Assembly (NCBI GenBank): GCA_044338255.1 | Contig: JBIILZ010000044.1 | Location: 1 to 28,856, forward strand | Reading direction: 5' to 3' | Source: CAIUVD01 sp044338255 | Lineage (GTDB): Bacteria; Planctomycetota; UBA11346 | Length of the DNA stretch: 28,856 nt | Part shown: piece by piece, positions 7,519 through 16,238 of the stretch | Position numbering within the stretch: position 1 is the first letter of the stretch | Layout of the letters: every line of letters starts with the position of its first letter | Translations under genes and position numbers: made by a program | The notes under the pieces: model-generated | Seen by the model: the letters and a program-made list of their open reading frames with translations, nothing else | What the model was told of the DNA's origin: nothing | The model's database searches: none

Positions 7519-8040
7519 ATGCCCCCTTCCGCCTTCGATGGCTGGTTTACCGCCGTGGTTGACCGCTATGAGCGACCGTTAGTAGCGTATGCCCTACGCT
7601 ATGTGCATGACCTGGATGCCGCGCGCGACGTGGTTCAGGACGTGTTCATCACCTTGCATGGCATGGCCGTGCAGGATCAGGAAGGGATGGAGGCGAGACT
7701 CGCACCGTGGCTGTTCACGGTGTGCCGCAATCGCTGCATTGACCATCAACGCAGTCACGCCGTCAGCCGGAAGGCAGATGCCATGGCCCTCGCCACCCAA
7801 TCCAGTTCCGCCGCCGCTCCCAGTGCGGCAATCGAACATGCCGAAACCCAGAGCCAGGTGCTCGCCGCACTCCGGCAACTACCGCCCCGACAGCAGGAGG
7901 TCCTGCGTCTGAAATTCGAACAAGGTCTGTCCTACGCCGATATCGCTGCCGTCACCACCTTGTCGGTGACCAACGTCGGCTTTCTCTTATCGACCGGCCT
8001 GGCGACTTTGCGCCAGCAACTTGCGGGAGCCCATTCATGA
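7519..8040 (+). CDS. ECF-type RNA polymerase sigma factor (sigma-70 family)
   Basis: This 173-aa protein directs RNA polymerase to alternative promoters. Region 2 spans about residues 12-80 (RYERPLVAYALRYVHDLDAA, then RDVVQDVF, LFTVCRNRCIDHQR). Region 4 is at about 118-168 (LRQLPPRQQEVLRLKFEQGL followed by SYADIAAVTTLSVTNVGFLL). Region 3 is absent, as in ECF factors, and there is an Ala/Ser-rich linker. The ATG at 7519 is chosen because AGGA precedes it at suitable distance, whereas the longer TTG start at 7462 would fall inside the candidate promoter. The stop overlaps the next start as ATGA, so sigma factor and downstream VWA/anti-sigma-like protein are translationally coupled. Confidence 0.9.
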   Translation: MPPSAFDGWFTAVVDRYERPLVAYALRYVHDLDAARDVVQDVFITLHGMAVQDQEGMEARLAPWLFTVCRNRCIDHQRSHAVSRKADAMALATQSSSAAAPSAAIEHAETQSQVLAALRQLPPRQQEVLRLKFEQGLSYADIAAVTTLSVTNVGFLLSTGLATLRQQLAGAHS

Positions 8041-10460
8041 ATCCCAGCCCTGAACAACTGACCGCCTACGCCCTTGGCGAAGGCACTCCCGCCGAGCGCG
8101 AAGCCCTCGCCGCCTACCTCGCCACGCATGCCGAGGCCGCCGCCGAAGTCGCCGCCATCAGCGACGTCGCCGCCCTGGTGAGCAGCGAATTGAGCCAGGA
8201 GGCCGGCGCTCCCGGTCTGGATCCGGAACGCCGCGCCGCGCTTGCAGCTCTACGTCCGATTCCGGCGCAGCGCCCGATTCCGACAAAGAGTCTGATTCCG
8301 CCAAAGAGCCTGATTCCGCCAAAGAGCCTGATTCCGCCAAAGAGCCTCGCGCTGCCGATTCCGCACCACATCCTCTGGCCGGGACTGCTCGCCGCCGGCC
8401 TGGCGGTGGTGGTGATGGTGCCCACGGTGGGGCCGACCGGCAGCGGAGTCCGCGCGTATGACGGCGAAGCGCTGAGTGTGACCTTGGCCAAGCCCAGCGT
8501 GCAAGCCGCTCCCCAGAACGAAGCCACGCCGACCATCAGCAAGCAGGCGGTGAGCCATGATGGCCGTGCTACACCGACAACGGTCGCACCCGTCCAAAAT
8601 GAAGCGCTGGGTAGGACATTATTTGGCAAGCCCAGCGGACAAGTCTCCCCCCAGGTTGCCGTCTCGGCGGCCAGCGCTCGCGAGGTCAGTAAAGCCTTTC
8701 TCGAACCCGCAGCCTTCGCAGCCGAGGGTGCCGGCGCTAAAACAGAATCCGCGGTGGCAGCGGATACGTGGTCACCGATGCCTGCTTCCGCAGCTGGACC
8801 GACAGGAGCATTCTCAACTGCCCCTGCGGCTCCGCTGATGGTTTTTACGGATTCACGGCAATCCTCGGTGGGGACCAGTGAAGCGGAATCTTCCGGGGGC
8901 ACCCTGGTCGCCATCGGTCCGGGTATGGAGAAATCGGCTTTCAGGGGTCTCTCAGCCAGAGGCTCGTCGCGCCAAGACCGCACTGGCGATCAACAGAAAG
9001 GTGGTCTCGCCGAAGCCCCCGAGAAACGCGTCGCCGGGGGCGAAGCCTACCCCACTTTCGCGGCCGATGGCTGGCACCGCGTCAGCACCGCTGCTGATGA
9101 TGGCAACCGCTGGTCGACCCTGGGCGCCGATGTCGACACCGCCAGCTACGCCAACGTGCGGCGTTTCCTGTATAGCGGTCAATTGCCGCCCAGCGATGCC
9201 GTGCGCACCGAAGAGCTGCTCAACAGCTTCCACTACGACTACCAACCGCCGCGCGGACGCAGCACGCCCTTCGCAGTACTGCCAGAAGTCGGCCCTGCAC
9301 CCTGGGCCAGCGATCATCAGCTGGTGCGCATCGCCTTGAAAGGCTATGAGCTCGATCGCGCCTCGCGGCCGCCGGCCAACCTCGTGTTCCTCGTCGATGT
9401 CTCGGGATCGATGGACCAGCCGACCAAGCTGCCCCTGGTGCAGCGCGCGCTGACCCTGCTCACGCAGCAATTGCGCCAGGATGATCGCGTGGCGATCGTC
9501 ACCTATGCTGGGGCTGCCGGCGTGCGTCTGCAGCCGACCTCGGTCGAGAACCGCGAGCGCATCCAAGCCGCCATCGACGGCCTCAGCGCTGGTGGCGGGA
9601 CCAACGGCGCCGGCGGCATCCGCATCGCCTACGACCTCGCCAAACGCGACTTCATCCGCGGTGGGGTCAATCGCGTAGTGCTGTGCACCGACGGTGATTT
9701 CAATGTCGGAGTCTCCTCCCGCGAAGAGCTCGAAGGCCTGATCACCGAGCAGGCCCGCAGCAATGTCTTCCTCACCGCCCTCGGCTTCGGTATGGGCAAC
9801 TACCACGACACCACCCTGCAGGTGCTCGCCGACAAGGGCAACGGCCACTACGCCTACATCGACAGCGAAGCCGAGGCCCGCAAGCAGATCGTCGACGGCG
9901 GCACGGGCATGCTCGTGACCATCGCCAAGGACGTGAAGCTGCAGGTCGAATTCAATCCCGGCCGCGTCGGGGCCTGGCGCCTGCTCGGCTATGAGAAGCG
10001 CCATCTCGAGCACCAGGATTTCAGCGATGACAAGAAGGACGGCGGCGAGATCGGCGCCGGCCACAGCATGACCGCGCTCTATGAGATCATCCCCATCACG
10101 CGCGATGTCGGTCTGCCGACCCCGCGCTATGCAGCGGAACCCTTGATGCGTTCGTGGACGGAAGCGCCAGCGGCGGCGATGAGCGGCGGCGAATTGCTGA
10201 CCGTGAGCCTGCGCTGGAAACTGCCCGAAGGCGCCACCAGTACGGCGATCGCCATCCCGGTCAGCGCGCATGGTGGGGAAGCGAGCAACGACTTCCGCTT
10301 CGCCACCGCCGTCGCCGAGTTCGCGCAGTCCTTGCGTGGGGTCGAGGGCCCGTGGTCGCTGGAGCGCGCCTTGAACACCGCCCAGGCCACCGCCGGCGAG
10401 GACCCCGGGCGTCGCGAATTCATCGACCTGATCCGCAAAGCCCAGCAATTGCGGCGCTAA
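8037..10460 (+). CDS. Membrane-anchored VWA-domain protein (YfbK/DUF3520 type) with anti-sigma-like N-terminus
   Basis: This 807-aa protein has four parts. Residues 1-75 resemble the cytoplasmic segment of an anti-sigma factor (SPEQLTAYALGEGTPAEREA), without the HxxxCxxC zinc motif. Residues 81-104 are four copies of IP(P/T)KSL. A single membrane span lies at about 108-133 (ILWPGLLAAGLAVVVMV). A long Ala/Ser/Pro-rich extracytoplasmic linker follows. From about 345 on is the YfbK-like block (DVDTASYANVRRFL), then a von Willebrand A domain with a complete MIDAS: DVSGSMD near 452, GGGTNG, and TDGDFN. The tail is DUF3520-like. The 4-bp overlap with the sigma gene suggests it senses an envelope signal and restrains the sigma factor; that role is inferred. 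A strong hairpin follows the stop. Confidence 0.88.
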   Translation: MNPSPEQLTAYALGEGTPAEREALAAYLATHAEAAAEVAAISDVAALVSSELSQEAGAPGLDPERRAALAALRPIPAQRPIPTKSLIPPKSLIPPKSLIPPKSLALPIPHHILWPGLLAAGLAVVVMVPTVGPTGSGVRAYDGEALSVTLAKPSVQAAPQNEATPTISKQAVSHDGRATPTTVAPVQNEALGRTLFGKPSGQVSPQVAVSAASAREVSKAFLEPAAFAAEGAGAKTESAVAADTWSPMPASAAGPTGAFSTAPAAPLMVFTDSRQSSVGTSEAESSGGTLVAIGPGMEKSAFRGLSARGSSRQDRTGDQQKGGLAEAPEKRVAGGEAYPTFAADGWHRVSTAADDGNRWSTLGADVDTASYANVRRFLYSGQLPPSDAVRTEELLNSFHYDYQPPRGRSTPFAVLPEVGPAPWASDHQLVRIALKGYELDRASRPPANLVFLVDVSGSMDQPTKLPLVQRALTLLTQQLRQDDRVAIVTYAGAAGVRLQPTSVENRERIQAAIDGLSAGGGTNGAGGIRIAYDLAKRDFIRGGVNRVVLCTDGDFNVGVSSREELEGLITEQARSNVFLTALGFGMGNYHDTTLQVLADKGNGHYAYIDSEAEARKQIVDGGTGMLVTIAKDVKLQVEFNPGRVGAWRLLGYEKRHLEHQDFSDDKKDGGEIGAGHSMTALYEIIPITRDVGLPTPRYAAEPLMRSWTEAPAAAMSGGELLTVSLRWKLPEGATSTAIAIPVSAHGGEASNDFRFATAVAEFAQSLRGVEGPWSLERALNTAQATAGEDPGRREFIDLIRKAQQLRR
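8277..8348 (+). repeat. 18-bp coding tandem repeat, four units, in the VWA gene
   Basis: The units encode IPTKSL once and IPPKSL three times (codons 81-104). The last three are nearly identical at the DNA level. They lie directly before the membrane segment, so they would form a flexible basic juxtamembrane spacer. Confidence 0.9.
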
Positions 10461-10473
10461 AAGATGCCCTTGC

Positions 10474-10512
10474 GATCACCCGCCACGGAGATCCGTGGCG
10501 GGTGATCTTATT
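10474..10512 (+). terminator. Perfect 16-bp stem hairpin after the VWA gene
   Basis: GATCACCCGCCACGGA (10474-10489) is the exact reverse complement of TCCGTGGCGGGTGATC (10492-10507), leaving only GA between the arms. TTATT follows. The stem is very strong but the U tract is short, so it is a probable intrinsic terminator ending the sigma/VWA unit before apt. Confidence 0.7.
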
Positions 10513-10557
10513 CAATCCTTCTCTTGAGGCGCGAATGGTGCTCCTAGGCTGCCGACC

Positions 10558-11076
10558 ATGAGTGCCCATCTGAATTCCCTGATCCGTGATGTTCCCGACT
10601 TCCCCAAAGCCGGGATCATGTTCAAGGACATCACTCCCCTGCTGGGCAATCACGCGGCCTTGCTCGAGGCCATCGACTTGCTCGCCAAGCCGTATTTCGG
10701 CAAGGGCATCACCAAGGTCGTGGGCATCGAGAGCCGCGGCTTCATCCTCGCTCCCAGCGTCGCCATGGCCATCGGGGCCGGCTTCGTGCCGGTGCGCAAA
10801 CCCGGCAAGCTGCCGTGGACCTCGATCAAGGAGAGCTACGGCCTGGAGTACGGCAAGGACACCATCGAGATCCACGAGGATTCGGTGACCGCCGACGACC
10901 TGGTGCTGATCGTCGATGATGTGCTCGCCACCGGTGGCACCGCCGGTGCAGCCGTGTCGCTGATCGGGCGCCTCGGCGCCCGCGTCTATGGCTGCGCCTT
11001 CCTCATCGATCTCGCCTTCCTCGGCGGGGCCGCCAAGCTCTCCTGCCCCGTCACCAGCGTCCTGCAGTACGCCTGA
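10558..11076 (+). CDS. apt: Adenine phosphoribosyltransferase
   Basis: This 172-aa enzyme salvages adenine with PRPP to give AMP in the cytoplasm. It matches bacterial Apt over the full length: IRDVPDFPKAGIMFKDITPL (9-28), GIESRGF (56-62) and the PRPP-binding loop VLIVDDVLATGGTA (116-129). KPGKLPW (81-87) is the flexible-loop region. Length and ends are normal for the family. The gene stands alone between the hairpin at 10474-10512 and the convergent lptG. Only a weak promoter (TTGAGG, 15-base spacer, TAGGCT) is seen, and it lies so near the ATG that the message would be almost leaderless. I do not call that promoter. Confidence 0.96.
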   Translation: MSAHLNSLIRDVPDFPKAGIMFKDITPLLGNHAALLEAIDLLAKPYFGKGITKVVGIESRGFILAPSVAMAIGAGFVPVRKPGKLPWTSIKESYGLEYGKDTIEIHEDSVTADDLVLIVDDVLATGGTAGAAVSLIGRLGARVYGCAFLIDLAFLGGAAKLSCPVTSVLQYA

Positions 11077-11133
11077 GCGCGCTCCCTCAGCGCCAGCGTG
11101 CTCCCGCTCCCGCTCCCGTAGCGCCAGCGCGCT
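11076..11133. repeat. Short convergent intergenic region with AGCGCGCT palindromes and GCTCCC repeats
   Basis: The 56 bases between the apt and lptG stop codons are bounded by the self-complementary octamer AGCGCGCT (11076-11083 and 11126-11133). They also hold two AGCGCCAGCG copies and three GCTCCC-type units. The octamers can pair to form a hairpin in either transcript, but there is no U tract. It may serve as a weak bidirectional terminator; this is uncertain. Confidence 0.35.
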
Positions 11134-12179
11134 TACAGCGCCATACGATGCCAGCGCAGGTAGCCGATGGTGGCGGTGACGCCGATGATGCCCACCGCCA
11201 GGAATACCGGCTGGGCGCCGGCGCTGACCAGCAGCCGCGCCAGCAGGCCGACCGCGAGCAACGGCAGCAGGGCCCACAGCACTGATTTCGCCCCGACCAC
11301 CGGCAGGCGCGTGCGATCAATCCAGCGCACGAAGCGCGGCAGACCGTAGAGCAGGCAAAGCAGCGGCAACAGCGCCACCGCGATACGATAGCAGAGGATC
11401 TGATAGCGCCGTTTGGCATGGGTTGCGATCAGCTCGTCACTGGTCCGCGAATCGTCGGCCCGCAGCACGTTGATCAACGCTTGGCGATCGAAACGGAGCT
11501 CAAAGCCGAGCTCCGCCGGACGGGCCTTAGCGAAGGCCTGCTGGCTCTCGCCCTCGACGACCACGCCATCGATGAGCATCCAGCCGTCACCCTCCCAGAT
11601 GAGGCGCTGGGCGCTGAGCATGCGATGTGAGCTGTCGGCACGGAACACCGCGACGTTGCCGAAGATCGCCGCCGCCGGCCGACCGTTGGCGGCGCTCCAC
11701 AGACTGGCACCGGAACGCCACCCGGCAGCGCGGTCACGATCGAGGCGCAGATCGCCCTTGCCGGACATCGCCAGCTCCAGGCGATCGGCCAGGGGCATCA
11801 ACCGCGGGGCGACCTGATCATTGATCAGGAACGAAGCCGCGCCGGTGACGATGCCGAGGATCATGAACACCCGGAAGACCCGCGCCGGAGCGATGCCGGC
11901 CGCGCCCAGCGCCGTCAAGGTGCCCTGATTGATCAGCGGCGCCGCCGTCAGCATCGCCGCCACCAAGGTCGACAGCGGCAGCCAGGTCCCGATGAAGGTC
12001 GGCAGGCGCACCGCTTCATAGGCCAGGAACATCCACCAGCGGGCCGAGAACAAGGCCGACAGATAGGATCCGACCTGGGCGATGAAATCGCCGAGCATGA
12101 TCAGGAAGGTGCCGAGAAAGAGCACCAGCAACCAGCGTTGCAGGCCGATGGCGATGAGGTGCCGATCGAGGATCTTCAT
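11133..12179 (-). CDS. lptG: LPS export ABC transporter permease, LptF/LptG family (second copy, LptG position)
   Basis: This 348-aa inner-membrane protein would pair with the upstream LptF and the LptB ATPase to extract LPS and pass it to the LptC/LptA bridge. It has the YjgP/YjgQ architecture: an N-terminal MKILDRHLIAIGLQRWLLVL with a first helix, two more helices (LPLSTLVAAMLTA; VFRVFMILGIVTGAASFL), a periplasmic beta-jellyroll (about 125-255) and three C-terminal helices from about 265. The ATG at 12179 is chosen because it overlaps the lptF stop as ATGA and gives the canonical N-terminus. A longer reading upstream runs through lptF and is rejected. Assignment to LptG rather than LptF rests on gene order. 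Confidence 0.82.
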   Translation of the reverse strand: MKILDRHLIAIGLQRWLLVLFLGTFLIMLGDFIAQVGSYLSALFSARWWMFLAYEAVRLPTFIGTWLPLSTLVAAMLTAAPLINQGTLTALGAAGIAPARVFRVFMILGIVTGAASFLINDQVAPRLMPLADRLELAMSGKGDLRLDRDRAAGWRSGASLWSAANGRPAAAIFGNVAVFRADSSHRMLSAQRLIWEGDGWMLIDGVVVEGESQQAFAKARPAELGFELRFDRQALINVLRADDSRTSDELIATHAKRRYQILCYRIAVALLPLLCLLYGLPRFVRWIDRTRLPVVGAKSVLWALLPLLAVGLLARLLVSAGAQPVFLAVGIIGVTATIGYLRWHRMAL

Positions 12180-13378
12180 CGCCGCATCCGCTGCGTCCAC
12201 CGCATCCGCCGCATCCGCCGCAGCAGGCCGATGATCACCGCCAGGACCAAGCGCAGGGCTTTGCTCACCACCGACAGCGGCCGCGCCAGGAGATCGCGAG
12301 CCCGCTCGGGCCACGCCAGCATCCACCAGCCGGCGCCGGCGAGGAGCAGTCCCGGACCCCAAAGGAGGATCCCCGGATCCATCTGCCGCACGTAGGGATT
12401 GGATTTGACGAAGCCGATGGCCGGATAGGTCGCCAGAGCCACGACCACGACGACCACGGCGATGCCGGCGAGACCCTCGCTCAAGGCCACCACCAGCCCC
12501 AGGCCGGCGGCGAACAAGGCATAGGCGAACACCGCCATCGGCAGGTAGGCTCGCAGGTGGAAGGTCAGGCGGGCGTTGTTGAACCGCGACACCTGATCGC
12601 GCTCGCTGCCCGGTCCGGCATGCGGGCCGGCCGCGAGCAACGCGAGCACCGCCGGGGTGGTCATCGCATCGGGCTCGGTATCGAGGACCATGCTGCGGTT
12701 ATCGGGCTGGATGATGTAGTGCGTGGCTTCGCCGGCGAGCAGATCGCCGTTGCTGCGCACCTGGATGAAGCGCACGTCTTCGAGGCGGAATTCGATACTG
12801 CGTTCGGTCAGCGCCCACTCCGCGCGCGGGGCGTACACCGCGAGGTCGCCGCTGGCATCGGTGCGCCGGATGTAGACATCGGTCAAGCGCCGGCCTTCGA
12901 CGTTCTCGGCCCACACGCTCAGGCCATCCTGCTCGCGGATCGGCTTGCGATCAGCGACCTTGGTAGCGATCGCGGCCTGGAACAGACGACCGAGATTCGC
13001 GCGCAGGCTGCTGGTCGCCACCGGCAGCGCGAGGTGCGCGAGCACCGCCACCAGCAGGGCGACAACGACCACGAACTTCCACATGCGCAGGATCACCCGC
13101 CGGGGATCGACACCGGCGGCAGCGAGGGCCTGGAATTCCCCGGCCCGGACCATGCCGCCGATGGCAACCAGCAAAGCCGTCGACGAGGCCAGCGGCACCG
13201 CGATCGGCAGCGCCAAGAGGATGAAGGTCGGAATCACCCCGAGCAGGGCTTCCGGGGGCACGCCGCGACCGATGAAGGTCCCCAGCTGGCCACCGATGAC
13301 GACGCCGATGAAAATCGCCAGCAGCAGTCCGAAGCGCGTCGCGACCTTGCTCAGGACATAGCGATCGAGGGTCTTCAT
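12176..13378 (-). CDS. lptF: LPS export ABC transporter permease, LptF/LptG family (first copy, LptF position)
   Basis: This 400-aa inner-membrane permease opens with MKTLDRYVLSKVATRFGLLL, typical of LptF/LptG. It has helices at about 13-35, 48-75 and 95-120, a periplasmic jellyroll domain (about 125-270, containing VWAENVEGRRLTDVYI and FRLEDVRFIQ), and C-terminal helices from about 295. It is longer than its partner because of a basic tail (LLRRMRRMRWTQRMRR) encoded by repeated CCGCATCCG units, which ends inside the lptG start codon. The start at 13378 overlaps the arnD stop as ATGA. Its cotranscription with Arn genes suggests coordination of lipid A modification with LPS export. Confidence 0.85.
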   Translation of the reverse strand: MKTLDRYVLSKVATRFGLLLAIFIGVVIGGQLGTFIGRGVPPEALLGVIPTFILLALPIAVPLASSTALLVAIGGMVRAGEFQALAAAGVDPRRVILRMWKFVVVVALLVAVLAHLALPVATSSLRANLGRLFQAAIATKVADRKPIREQDGLSVWAENVEGRRLTDVYIRRTDASGDLAVYAPRAEWALTERSIEFRLEDVRFIQVRSNGDLLAGEATHYIIQPDNRSMVLDTEPDAMTTPAVLALLAAGPHAGPGSERDQVSRFNNARLTFHLRAYLPMAVFAYALFAAGLGLVVALSEGLAGIAVVVVVVALATYPAIGFVKSNPYVRQMDPGILLWGPGLLLAGAGWWMLAWPERARDLLARPLSVVSKALRLVLAVIIGLLRRMRRMRWTQRMRR

Positions 13379-14301
13379 GCGCTGCCAGCAGCGGGAAGCG
13401 CGACCGAGGTCGAGACCGGGAAGGCCCGCCCGGGCAGCCGCCGCAACGCCCAGCGCCGTTCGGGCAGACCCGCAGCCCGCCCGCGGATGGCCTCGACCAG
13501 CGGCAGCACCGGGCCGGCCTCGGCGAGGCGCGGCAGCAGGTGCGCGAGCACGCCGGCGAAGACCCCGCCCTCGACCTCGGCGTGCAAGGTCGCACAGCGC
13601 ACCACGGCCTCGCTGCGCAGGACCTCTTGAGCAAGAGCCGCACCGAGGTCGGCCTCGCCGCTGATGCCCAGGGGCAATAATTCTTCGAGGCAGGCCCCCG
13701 TGCCAGGGAACTGCGGCAGACGCATCAGGCCCAGGGGCGTGCGCAGGCGGCAGGCCGGCGAGCCGCGCAGGTCGCTGGCGTAGGTGAACGGAAAGGTGTC
13801 CTGGAGCTGCAGCGATTGCGGCGTGGTCATCCACGCCGGCGCACGGATGCCCTGGGCATCGTGGCCGGTGAGCTGGTGGAAGGCCTCGCAGGCGCGCGTG
13901 AAGTGGGCGCGGATGCGATGGGTCTTGAAGCGCGGGAGATCATCCTGCCAGGCGCGATGGTCCCAGGCGTGGACTGCGGCTTCGTGCCCTTCGGACTCGA
14001 TGCGGCGCACGAGCTCGGGAAAGGCGGTGGCGATCGGACGCGAAGGCAGCACGGTGCCCGAAAGAATGGTGCGCCAGCCGTACAGCGACGGCGCGCCAGT
14101 GCCGATCATCTTGCGCAGGAAACGCGGACTGCGCAGCACCGGGATGATCGCCCGCCCGGAACGGTCGGGCCCCAATGAGAGGAAGAACGTCGCGCGCACG
14201 CCATGGACCTTGAAGGCCTCAAGCAGACGCGGCACCCCCAGGCGCATGCCGTCGTGGGTGTCGACGTCGACCGACAACGCCAGCGGAGCAGGACCGCTCA
14301 C
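13375..14301 (-). CDS. arnD: 4-deoxy-4-formamido-L-arabinose-phosphoundecaprenol deformylase ArnD
   Basis: This 308-aa polysaccharide-deacetylase (NodB-like) enzyme removes the formyl group from undecaprenyl-phosphate-L-Ara4FN to give the L-Ara4N donor lipid. It matches E. coli ArnD in order: LSVDVDTHDG (9-18, general base and metal Asp), GVPRLLEAF and FFLSLGPDRSGR (39-50), SLYGWRTILSGT (72-83), HAWDHRAWQD (111-120, metal His residues), and HAEVEG near 237. The start ATG overlaps the arnT stop and the stop overlaps the lptF start, both as ATGA. Only the C-terminal 25 residues diverge. Confidence 0.93.
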   Translation of the reverse strand: MSGPAPLALSVDVDTHDGMRLGVPRLLEAFKVHGVRATFFLSLGPDRSGRAIIPVLRSPRFLRKMIGTGAPSLYGWRTILSGTVLPSRPIATAFPELVRRIESEGHEAAVHAWDHRAWQDDLPRFKTHRIRAHFTRACEAFHQLTGHDAQGIRAPAWMTTPQSLQLQDTFPFTYASDLRGSPACRLRTPLGLMRLPQFPGTGACLEELLPLGISGEADLGAALAQEVLRSEAVVRCATLHAEVEGGVFAGVLAHLLPRLAEAGPVLPLVEAIRGRAAGLPERRWALRRLPGRAFPVSTSVALPAAGSA

Positions 14302-16226
14302 GGTGCTTCCGGTGCTTCAGGTGCTGCCGGTGTTTCAGCTGCTTCAGGAATCCCCGGCAGGTTGGTCACCAACACGGTTTTGCGTACATGGTCGACGGGG
14401 TACAGGGTCATCCCCAGGGCGGTGAATTCCTTCTGCTCGCCGATGTTGCAAACGATCCACATGCGCTGCCGGCCCTTCCAGGCGGCGGCCAGGCGCGCTT
14501 TCGAGAACAACCACGGATGCTGCGGCAAAGTCTCACCGGAAACCTCATAGGGATTCGCGGGAAACGGGGCCTGGGGTTCGACCTCCGCAAAATGCCCCAT
14601 GCCCAATTCACGGGTGTGACCGTAGGCGTACAACCGGCGTCGGAGGGTATGCGCCAATTCATAATCATGGACGCCATCCACGGTCACCACCACCGGGTCG
14701 CGGGGGCCGCCATACTTCTGGACCACGGTCATCAGCCGCGAGCCGTCGAGGTCGATAACCATGCGATCGACCTGGGGCAGCAGCAGGATGACGAGGACGG
14801 TCAGCGATCCGCCGAGCACCGCCAATGAGCGCAGGAGCCGACCCTTCACGGCTGCGATGCAGGACCACACCAGCCCGCCGACCAGGAGCATAATCGCCAG
14901 CTGGGCGATTGGCAGGTAGGACCAGTTGACGTTGTTGAGGTTGGCATCGTCGTGCGCACCGAGGACCCAGGTCAGACCAAAGAACGCCAAGGTGATCGGC
15001 TGGTGATGCTCGCGGGCTTCCTCCATCGCCAGAACCACCCAGGGCGCCCCCGCGATGGCCACCTGCAGGACGATGATCTTGGCGACGATGATGCCGACCC
15101 ACCAGAGCTGCGGAGCCTTCTGCCAGTTCCACAGGACGTCTACCACCAGCAGCACCATCGCCGGCAACAGAGGCAACGGGTAGCTCCCGAGTTTGGAAGC
15201 CGCGATCGACAGGAAGAATAACGGAAACACCACCACGCTGGCGAGGAAGGCCCGCGCCCGTTGATCCCGAGTGAGCTCCGGCACCGTGCTGCCGAACGCC
15301 GCTGACCACGTACGCAGACCGGCGACGGCCGGTTTCAGTCCTTGCCAGCAGCCGATCAGCAGGGCCGGCACGGCGATGACGGTGTAGGGCGCGAGGTAGC
15401 CGGCAATTGTCGGGCCGTAATACCACCACGGGCCGGCATGGTTGATGTTGCCGTCGAAGAAGGCCTGGAAGTTGATACGGACGTAGAAGAACTCGAGGAA
15501 CCGCGGATCACGCCACCACACCGCCAACGACCACGGCAAGTTGATCGCCAGGAGCACTGCCACGCCGCGCAGCGGATGCATCGCCCAGAGCGTGGTGAAC
15601 ACCCCGCGCAGGCCACCGCACAAAAACGCGTAGCCCGCGATCGCGAAGCCCGCGAGCACGATCGCGATCGGCCCCTTGGTGAGGAACGCCAGGCCCAGCG
15701 CGACCCAGAAGCCCCATAACCAGCGCTGACCGCGGGCGCGGTCCTCGTCCCAGAGCCAGATCGCCAGCCAGACGACGGCCATGCACGCCGAGAGGATGGG
15801 GTCGGTGGTCAGGGTCGAGGCCATGACCATGAACAGACCGCAGGTAAGCAGGAACAGCGCGGCGTACATCCCGAAGACCGCACCGCGCAGGCGACGGCCC
15901 AGCCCATAGGTCGCGAGCACCGAGACCAGGGCGGCGATTCCTGCCGGCAGGTTCGTCGCCAGATCGCTACCGCCGAACAGCCACTGGCTGGCGGCTCCCA
16001 GCCAATAGGTCAGGATCGGCTTCTCGAAGTACGGTACGTAGCCGAGATGCGGCACCATCCACTGCCCCAGCTCGACCATCTCGCGACAGGCTTCGCTGTA
16101 GCGATTCGAACTGCCGAAGGCCGGATGGCTGCCGGTGAGCAGGTAGAGGATGGCGACGACCATCGACAGCAACGAGACGTCCCGTGCCGTCGAGGGCGTG
16201 CCGAGCCAGGCGCGCACGGAAGTCAT
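14298..16226 (-). CDS. arnT: ArnT-like undecaprenyl-phosphate-L-Ara4N:lipid A transferase (GT83/PMT family)
   Basis: This 642-aa polytopic membrane glycosyltransferase would transfer L-Ara4N from undecaprenyl phosphate to lipid A on the periplasmic face. After the first helix comes the PMT loop with acidic residue and YFEKPILTYWLGAASQWLFG (about 65-84), then many helices including SACMAVVWLAIWLW, LGLAFLTKGPIAIVL and GPWWYYGPTIAGYLAP. The LTKGPI and YFEKP motifs are shared by ArnT and bacterial PMT-family members. The soluble C-terminal domain is about 500-625. The last 20 residues are a Pro/Ala/Glu tail encoded by repeated GGTGCTTC-type units. Position between arnA and arnD supports the ArnT call over other GT39/83 enzymes. 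Confidence 0.87.
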   Translation of the reverse strand: MTSVRAWLGTPSTARDVSLLSMVVAILYLLTGSHPAFGSSNRYSEACREMVELGQWMVPHLGYVPYFEKPILTYWLGAASQWLFGGSDLATNLPAGIAALVSVLATYGLGRRLRGAVFGMYAALFLLTCGLFMVMASTLTTDPILSACMAVVWLAIWLWDEDRARGQRWLWGFWVALGLAFLTKGPIAIVLAGFAIAGYAFLCGGLRGVFTTLWAMHPLRGVAVLLAINLPWSLAVWWRDPRFLEFFYVRINFQAFFDGNINHAGPWWYYGPTIAGYLAPYTVIAVPALLIGCWQGLKPAVAGLRTWSAAFGSTVPELTRDQRARAFLASVVVFPLFFLSIAASKLGSYPLPLLPAMVLLVVDVLWNWQKAPQLWWVGIIVAKIIVLQVAIAGAPWVVLAMEEAREHHQPITLAFFGLTWVLGAHDDANLNNVNWSYLPIAQLAIMLLVGGLVWSCIAAVKGRLLRSLAVLGGSLTVLVILLLPQVDRMVIDLDGSRLMTVVQKYGGPRDPVVVTVDGVHDYELAHTLRRRLYAYGHTRELGMGHFAEVEPQAPFPANPYEVSGETLPQHPWLFSKARLAAAWKGRQRMWIVCNIGEQKEFTALGMTLYPVDHVRKTVLVTNLPGIPEAAETPAAPEAPEAP

Positions 16227-16238
16227 GGACGGTGACGT

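Noticed and set aside
8952..10448. Long minus-strand open frame opposite the VWA gene
   Set aside because: The plus frame encodes a complete VWA domain with MIDAS motifs; the antisense frame has no domain signal.
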